Part shown: piece by piece, positions 31,621 to 35,300 of the stretch | How the letters are laid out: every line of letters begins with the position of its first letter | Position numbering within the stretch: position 1 is the first letter of the stretch | Origin: an uncultured Candidatus Melainabacteria bacterium | GTDB lineage: Bacteria > Cyanobacteriota > Vampirovibrionia > Gastranaerophilales > Gastranaerophilaceae | Length of the DNA: 35,300 nucleotides | NCBI GenBank assembly: GCA_937895785.1 | Contig: CALBKW010000094.1 | Location: forward strand, 1-35,300 | Reading direction: 5' to 3' | Notes under the pieces: generated by a model | The model's input: only the letters and a program-made list of their open reading frames with translations | The model's database searches: none | Told to the model about the DNA's origin: nothing | Made by a program: the position numbers and the translations under genes

Positions 31621-32217
31621 ATGTCATCAAATTACATCTCAGAATCAATATCATTAGTAAGAAACCTTAAGAAAGCCACAAGAGGTGACAAGTTTGCTAT
31701 GGTTAACGCCGTAGGCAACGTTATGAAGGTTACTGAAAAACTTGCTAAGATTGACAATTCTTGGGGCGAAGCTGCAAGAGGCGCATTAGATACATATTCA
31801 AATACCGTTGCAACAAACAAAGTTGCTGGTTCTGCTGATAAATTCATTCAAGTAGCAAAAATGAGTGATGAAATTGGCATTGTTAAATCAGGTGTTCAAA
31901 TTTTAACTTGTTCTTCTCCAATAAGAAAAACAGTTGAAGAAACTTTAGGTTGGAGTACAAAATTTGCATCTAAACATCTTATGTTACACGTAGTCCCTGA
32001 TATGATTAAAAATACAAAATCATTGAATGGTGTTGCTAAATCAATTGGTGATTTTTCAAAAAATACAAAAGGTATGGGACAATTGCCAGCCGTAATAGCA
32101 GGTCTTGCATACTCAGTAGTTACCGTAAACGCACCAAAATACGCAAGAAAAATTGGTGGTTGGGTTTGTGATAAATTAGGTGTAAAACAATACGACGACC
32201 CAGAAAAGAAATTTTAA
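31621..32217 (+). CDS. Helical protein of unknown function, paralogue 2
   Basis: The 198-residue protein starts MSSNYISESISLVRNLKKATRG and ends with a hydrophobic PAVIAGLAYSVVTV segment and KIGGWVCDKLGV. It aligns end to end with paralogue 1 but with low identity in the middle, so the duplication is old. It starts 16 bases after paralogue 1, so they share one mRNA, which ends at the terminator 32231-32262. The AGGGA upstream is a modest ribosome site. No domain is recognised; a two-component membrane-associated complex is possible but speculative. Confidence 0.75.
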   Translation: MSSNYISESISLVRNLKKATRGDKFAMVNAVGNVMKVTEKLAKIDNSWGEAARGALDTYSNTVATNKVAGSADKFIQVAKMSDEIGIVKSGVQILTCSSPIRKTVEETLGWSTKFASKHLMLHVVPDMIKNTKSLNGVAKSIGDFSKNTKGMGQLPAVIAGLAYSVVTVNAPKYARKIGGWVCDKLGVKQYDDPEKKF

Positions 32218-32230
32218 TTTTAAATAACAT

Positions 32231-32262
32231 AAAAAAGATATCGCATTTGCGATATCTTTTTT
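32231..32262. terminator. Bidirectional-looking terminator after the helical pair
   Basis: AGATATCGC (32236-32244) and GCGATATCT (32249-32257) form a 9-bp stem with a 4-nt loop. It is flanked by A-run and T-run of six on either side, so it can end the plus-strand transcript. Confidence 0.9.
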
Positions 32263-32295
32263 AGTATAGTATTTAACTTTTTTGAGCCTTTGATT

Positions 32296-32301
32296 TATAA
32301 T
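32296..32301 (+). promoter_or_regulatory. -10 box for the SpoIID-like gene
   Basis: TATAAT at 32296-32301, with a TTAACT-like -35 at 32273-32278 (17-bp spacing) overlapping the region just after the terminator. The start would be near 32308, giving a ~19-nt leader with AAGGA early in it. Confidence 0.5.
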
Positions 32302-32326
32302 ACTGTCAAGGATAGTTTTACAAATC

Positions 32327-33190
32327 ATGAAAAAAATTAGGTTAGTTTTAACAATATTTGTCGTGCTTATTTTTATTCAACCTGCGTATGCTATAAAAAT
32401 AGGTTTGATTACAGGTGTCGAATCTGTCCGATTGGGAGCTTCAACTTATGCAAATATAATCAATTCTCGAACTAACCATAAAATTTATACGTTAGATCCG
32501 ATGCGAAATTATGAATTTAAAGCATACGGAACAAAAATTACGATAAAAATTGCAGGAAAATATTATAATTTAGACACTGATGAAGTTGCAATAAGACCTT
32601 CTAATGGTGGTTTTGTAAGTGCAAAAAATAGGTGGTATCGTGGAATATTTATTGTAAAAAATATAAATGGAACATTAGTTTTAATAAATAAATTAGATAT
32701 TGAATCTTATATCAGAGGTGTTGTACCTTCGGAAATGCCTTCTAGCTGGGAGTATGAAGCTTTAAAAGCTCAAGCTATTGCTGCTAGGAGTTACGCTTTA
32801 GCAAATTTAGGTAAACGTGCAAAATGGGGGTATGATTTAAAAGATACTCCTGAAGATCAGGCATATACTGGTGCAAGTGGCGAAAAAGATAGTACAGATA
32901 AAGCTGTTGCAGATTCTTATGGTATAGTTCTAATTTATGATTTGAAAATTATTCCTGCGTATTATTCAGCATCTGCAGGTGGTCAATCAAAAACTTGGGA
33001 AAGAGATTTGCCATATATTCGTTCTGTTCCGTCTTATGATGACAATGTTAAAAAGAACGGGCATGGTGTAGGCATGTCACAACATGGTGCAAATAATCTT
33101 GCTAAACAAGGGTACAATGCGTATCAAATATTACAATATTTTTACAAAAATATAAGGTTTGCACGAATAAATCAAAGTTTTTACCAGTAG
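32327..33190 (+). CDS. SpoIID/LytB-domain protein, exported
   Basis: The 287-residue protein has a signal peptide ending AYA (residue 22) and a SpoIID/LytB domain: LDIESYIRGVVPSEMPSSWEYEALKAQAIAARSYAL, then AYTGA, SASAGGQSKTWER, PYIRSVPS and GHGVGMSQHGANNLAKQGY. SpoIID family proteins are peptidoglycan lytic transglycosylases or amidase enhancers; the first Glu (SEMP) is catalytic in SpoIID. The segment normally lying between the PYLRSV-like motif and GHGVGMSQ (tens of residues) is cut to about eight. The gene is therefore a compact variant. In a non-spore-former it would act in wall remodelling. Confidence 0.88.
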   Translation: MKKIRLVLTIFVVLIFIQPAYAIKIGLITGVESVRLGASTYANIINSRTNHKIYTLDPMRNYEFKAYGTKITIKIAGKYYNLDTDEVAIRPSNGGFVSAKNRWYRGIFIVKNINGTLVLINKLDIESYIRGVVPSEMPSSWEYEALKAQAIAARSYALANLGKRAKWGYDLKDTPEDQAYTGASGEKDSTDKAVADSYGIVLIYDLKIIPAYYSASAGGQSKTWERDLPYIRSVPSYDDNVKKNGHGVGMSQHGANNLAKQGYNAYQILQYFYKNIRFARINQSFYQ

Positions 33191-33282
33191 TCGAAACCGT
33201 TGGGGCACAGACTTATCCGCCTGAAGCTTAGTTGTGGCGCATACTTCCATATTAAAAAAATGTTAAGATTTTGCTGAAATGC

Positions 33283-33310
33283 TTGTCTAAATTGAATGTT
33301 AGTGTATAAT
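33283..33310 (+). promoter_or_regulatory. Promoter of the HU gene
   Basis: TTGTCT (33283-33288), 16 bp, TATAAT (33305-33310), start expected near 33317. The 13-mer ATGTTAAGATTTT at 33260-33272, also upstream of the RpaB-like gene, lies just above the -35. Confidence 0.6.
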
Positions 33311-33316
33311 AAGTTT

Positions 33317-33432
33317 ATTGATAAAGCATAACTATTGGGAGCAAGGACAGTTATCCTAGGAGTTAATGTAGTAGGAGCTACTGTTTCATAGTTGTGCAAA
33401 AAAATGTTTACAGTATAGGAAAGGGGTTCAAA
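33317..33432 (+). promoter_or_regulatory. Structured 5' leader of the HU mRNA
   Basis: The ~116-nt leader can close with GCATAACTAT (33326-33335) and ATAGTTGTGC (33388-33397), ten pairs with one G-U. Inside is GTAG-TAGGAG-CTAC (33368-33381) among competing pairings with AGGAG repeats. The ribosome site before ATG 33433 remains outside the stem. It may control HU synthesis. Confidence 0.45.
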
Positions 33433-33705
33433 ATGAACAAAGAAGAATTAGTAAAAGAAGTTGCTAAAAAAGCAAAAGTTTCACAAAAAGCAGCAGCAGA
33501 CGTTATTTCTGCAACATTAGAAACAGTTGAAAAAACAGTTGCTAAAGGTAAAAGAGTTACTTTAGTTGGTTTCGGTACTTTCGAACCACGCAAACGTGCA
33601 GCTAGAATGGGTAGAAACCCTCAAACTGGTAAAGAAATCAAAATCGCTGCTAAAACAGTTCCAGCTTTTTCAGCAGGTAAAAAATTCAAAGAATTAGTAA
33701 AATAG
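33433..33705 (+). CDS. hup: HU family DNA-binding protein
   Basis: The 90-residue histone-like protein bends and compacts DNA as a dimer. It begins MNKEELVKEVAKKAKVSQKAA, has the LVGFGTFEPRKRAARMGRNPQTG beta-arm signature and ends AFSAGKKFKELVK. ATG 33433 is chosen because it gives the family length and has AAGGGG upstream; an in-frame GTG at 33394 would add 13 unlikely residues. Single-gene unit with its own promoter, structured leader and terminator (33726-33757). Confidence 0.97.
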   Translation: MNKEELVKEVAKKAKVSQKAAADVISATLETVEKTVAKGKRVTLVGFGTFEPRKRAARMGRNPQTGKEIKIAAKTVPAFSAGKKFKELVK

Positions 33706-33725
33706 TTTTTGAATTTAATAGATTT

Positions 33726-33757
33726 AAGGCGCAAGCAAAGCTTGCGCCTTTCTTTTT
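33726..33757 (+). terminator. Rho-independent terminator of the HU gene
   Basis: AAGGCGCAAG (33726-33735) and CTTGCGCCTT (33741-33750) pair around a 5-nt loop, followed by TCTTTTT. Confidence 0.92.
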
Positions 33758-33770
33758 ATATAATATATGG

Positions 33771-33803
33771 AGCGGCGCGATTGATATTATCAATTGCGCC
33801 GCT
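33771..33803. other. 15-bp hairpin between convergent HU and TPR-like genes
   Basis: AGCGGCGCGATTGAT (33771-33785) pairs with ATCAATTGCGCCGCT (33789-33803) with one G-U around a 3-nt loop. No U-run follows on either strand. It may be a barrier to convergent transcription. Confidence 0.6.
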
Positions 33804-33847
33804 AAATTCTTCTAATAGTTTTATCCCTAATGATTAATCTCTATTAC

Positions 33848-34291
33848 TTATTCCTCTTCATCATCTTCAGATACTTTCACAGGGTCTGCAATTTGGATAC
33901 CCATTGAGCGCAAAGCAGTTCTAGCTTTAGGTGCAAGCGCTGTATCTGCGAAATTTTCAAGAATTGTTTGGAAGCAGTCAACTGCTTCTTGATTCATATC
34001 TCTCATCTTATATAAATAGCCAGCCTTATAGTATAGTGGTGCTAAACTTGGATCAGATAACACCAACATTTGGTTGTCTAGTTTAATTTTTACTTCAATA
34101 AGTTTTTGATTATCTTCTGGTGATAACAATGCATGTGCATAAACTTTTTTTGTTAAATTATCAATAGTTTGTGACATTTCATCTGTAACTTCTGGAGCTA
34201 ATTTTTTTGCTTTTTTTGCCGCATAAGCGTCCATTGCGAATGCTGAAACCGCTAAGAATGCCACTAAAGTTAATACAATTAATTTTTTCAT
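33848..34291 (-). CDS. Small secreted TPR-like protein
   Basis: The 147-residue protein has a signal peptide (MKKLIVLTLVAFLAVSAFAMDAYA). A basic stretch is followed by a helical domain with a TPR-like unit (LAPLYYKAGYLYKMRDMNQEAVDCFQTILENFADTALAPKARTALRSMG), resembling the repeats of outer-membrane assembly or cell-division coordinator proteins (YbgF/CpoB-like) that end in PDTPYAPKA-like words. It closes with an acidic EDDEEE tail. GGGGA stands before ATG 34291. Single repeats suggest a partner-binding periplasmic protein; function is not assigned. Confidence 0.8.
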   Translation of the reverse strand: MKKLIVLTLVAFLAVSAFAMDAYAAKKAKKLAPEVTDEMSQTIDNLTKKVYAHALLSPEDNQKLIEVKIKLDNQMLVLSDPSLAPLYYKAGYLYKMRDMNQEAVDCFQTILENFADTALAPKARTALRSMGIQIADPVKVSEDDEEE

Positions 34292-34332
34292 TACCCGTCC
34301 CCTACGTCTGTGTATATATCATACAAAAAAAC

Positions 34333-34362
34333 TTGCATTTTGACCTCAATTAAATGTATGAT
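34333..34362 (+). promoter_or_regulatory. Promoter candidate of the GH3 gene (leaderless)
   Basis: TTGCAT (34333-34338), 18 bp, TATGAT (34357-34362), then 7 nt to ATG 34370 with no Shine-Dalgarno. A second -35-like TTGACC lies at 34340-34345. Confidence 0.4.
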
Positions 34363-34369
34363 ATATTCT

Positions 34370-35300
34370 ATGAAAATCATTCAAAAATTGTATCAAATGT
34401 TTATACTAGGATGTCAGGGAAATAACCTTGAAAGTGCTTTAAAAAGAGGACTTGGGGGTGTTATTTTCTTTAAAGATGACATAATCTCTTCAGATGATTT
34501 TAAAAGGCTGACTGCAAAATTGGCATGCCAATCTGAGATTGTACCTTTTCTTTCTATCGACCAAGAAGGAGGAAGGGTTGAAAGAACCGAAAATATTTGG
34601 GGTAAGAAAAGATATTTAAGTCAAAAATTTGCTTACGAAAAAGGTGAGGAATTTTTGAAGGTTCAAACTCAAATGATTGCAGACGAGTTGAAAAGTTATG
34701 GTATAAATTTAAACTTTTCACCTTGCTGTGATACAAATACAAATCCTAAAAATCCAATAATCGGCGAAAGAGCATTTTCTGACAATCCAGATGAAGTTAT
34801 AAAAGGGGCAGAAATTGTTTTGGGTATTTACGAACAGTCTGGAATTATTCCTTGTATAAAACACTATCCAGGGCACGGTGATGCGGATTGTGATAGTCAT
34901 TTGACTCTTCCGACAATTAATTTGTCATTAGAAGAAATGGAAAAAACTCATATTAAACCATTCAAACATCTTGTAAAGCGAGGTGTCGATATGGTTATGG
35001 TTGCACATTTACATTGTACTTGCTTTAACAAAGACGTATTGCCAACTTCGTTAAGTAAAAATGCAATTGATTATTTAAGACAGGATTATGACGGAGTAAT
35101 TTGTTCTGATGATATGGTAATGCAAGCACTGGATGATTTTGACAATCCTTGTGAAAGGGCAATTAGAGCAGGAGTAAATTTATTTTTATATCGTTATTCC
35201 GATGATAAGACAATAAAAGTAATTGAGGATATCGCGCAAAAAGCTAAAAATGATAAGACCCTTCAAAAATGTATTGAAGAGTCTTATGAGAAAATTATTA
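34370..35300 (+). CDS. nagZ: Glycoside hydrolase family 3 beta-N-acetylhexosaminidase (NagZ-like), 3' truncated by window
   Basis: About 310 codons are visible before the window ends without a stop. The translation shows GGVIFFKDDI, the family's SIDQEGGRVER (62-72), the phosphate/His-Asp catalytic loop KHYPGHGDADCDSH (164-177) and the nucleophile region ICSDDMVMQA (247/248). NagZ removes GlcNAc from muropeptides in cell-wall recycling. No signal peptide is visible, consistent with a cytoplasmic NagZ. Family members are ~340-360 residues, so only a short C-terminal part is missing. The N-terminus is short before the barrel, as in compact NagZ. A role in amino-sugar salvage would link it to nanEK, by inference. 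Confidence 0.9.
   Translation, partial: MKIIQKLYQMFILGCQGNNLESALKRGLGGVIFFKDDIISSDDFKRLTAKLACQSEIVPFLSIDQEGGRVERTENIWGKKRYLSQKFAYEKGEEFLKVQTQMIADELKSYGINLNFSPCCDTNTNPKNPIIGERAFSDNPDEVIKGAEIVLGIYEQSGIIPCIKHYPGHGDADCDSHLTLPTINLSLEEMEKTHIKPFKHLVKRGVDMVMVAHLHCTCFNKDVLPTSLSKNAIDYLRQDYDGVICSDDMVMQALDDFDNPCERAIRAGVNLFLYRYSDDKTIKVIEDIAQKAKNDKTLQKCIEESYEKII

Noticed and set aside
33394..33432. GTG-started HU extension
   Set aside because: Adds 13 residues not found in HU and overlaps the leader stem; ATG 33433 with AAGGGG is preferred.

Overview
The window is AT-rich, densely coded bacterial DNA, most likely from an uncultured Gram-negative gut relative of Cyanobacteria (Vampirovibrionia/Melainabacteria, probably Gastranaerophilales). 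The case rests on three things. The OmpR-type regulator at 3186-3935 has the highly conserved receiver of cyanobacterial RpaB. The threonyl-tRNA synthetase lacks its TGS domain, as in Cyanobacteria. There is Kdo synthesis (kdsB) but no photosynthesis gene, alongside amino-sugar and cell-wall scavenging genes (nanE, nanK, a GH3 hexosaminidase). The assignment is inference from protein similarity recalled by eye.

Layout. 1-2325 is the remnant of a Mu-like transposable element: a transposase with a DDE core broken by one stop and two frameshifts, facing a Mor-type regulator across a promoter region with 13-bp-periodic repeats. 2326-3075 has no gene but contains a block of nested complementary segments that looks like an undescribed structured RNA, followed by tRNA-His. 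3186-8078 (minus) holds the RpaB-like regulator and an accD-accA-prmA-orf-kdsB run. 8154-9961 has a matrixin-type metalloprotease divergent from ybaB-recR, with overlapping promoters. 10102-16135 (plus) has an orphan oligopeptide-type ABC ATPase, yajQ, a nanE-nanK-orf-ubiA cluster and an M16 peptidase. 16319-24238 (minus) has a stand-alone LuxR-type HTH protein, an Na+/H+-antiporter-family carrier, pgi, a secreted protein, a glutamate-synthase small-subunit-type flavoprotein and two tandem paralogues of unknown function. 24570-30831 (plus) is an overlapping run of thrS, a 1286-residue double-helicase protein and a RecB/AddB-type nuclease. 30972-33705 (plus) has two paralogous helical proteins of unknown function, a SpoIID/LytB protein and HU. 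33848-35300 has a small secreted TPR-like protein and the start of a GH3 hexosaminidase.

The genes are mainly chromosomal housekeeping: fatty acid initiation (accDA), LPS (kdsB), recombinational repair (ybaB-recR and the helicase/nuclease pair), amino-sugar use (nanEK), central carbon (pgi) and nitrogen (glutamate synthase). The most promising points for follow-up are the candidate RNA at 2541-2965, the helicase/nuclease operon that looks like a re-partitioned AddAB, the two unknown paralogue pairs (21995-24238 and 30972-32217), the terminator that contains the start codon of the antiporter gene, a 41-43 bp element shared by thrS and the 30972 gene with an HLR1-like repeat in one copy, and several genes whose -10 box sits 6-7 nt before the ATG, suggesting leaderless mRNAs.
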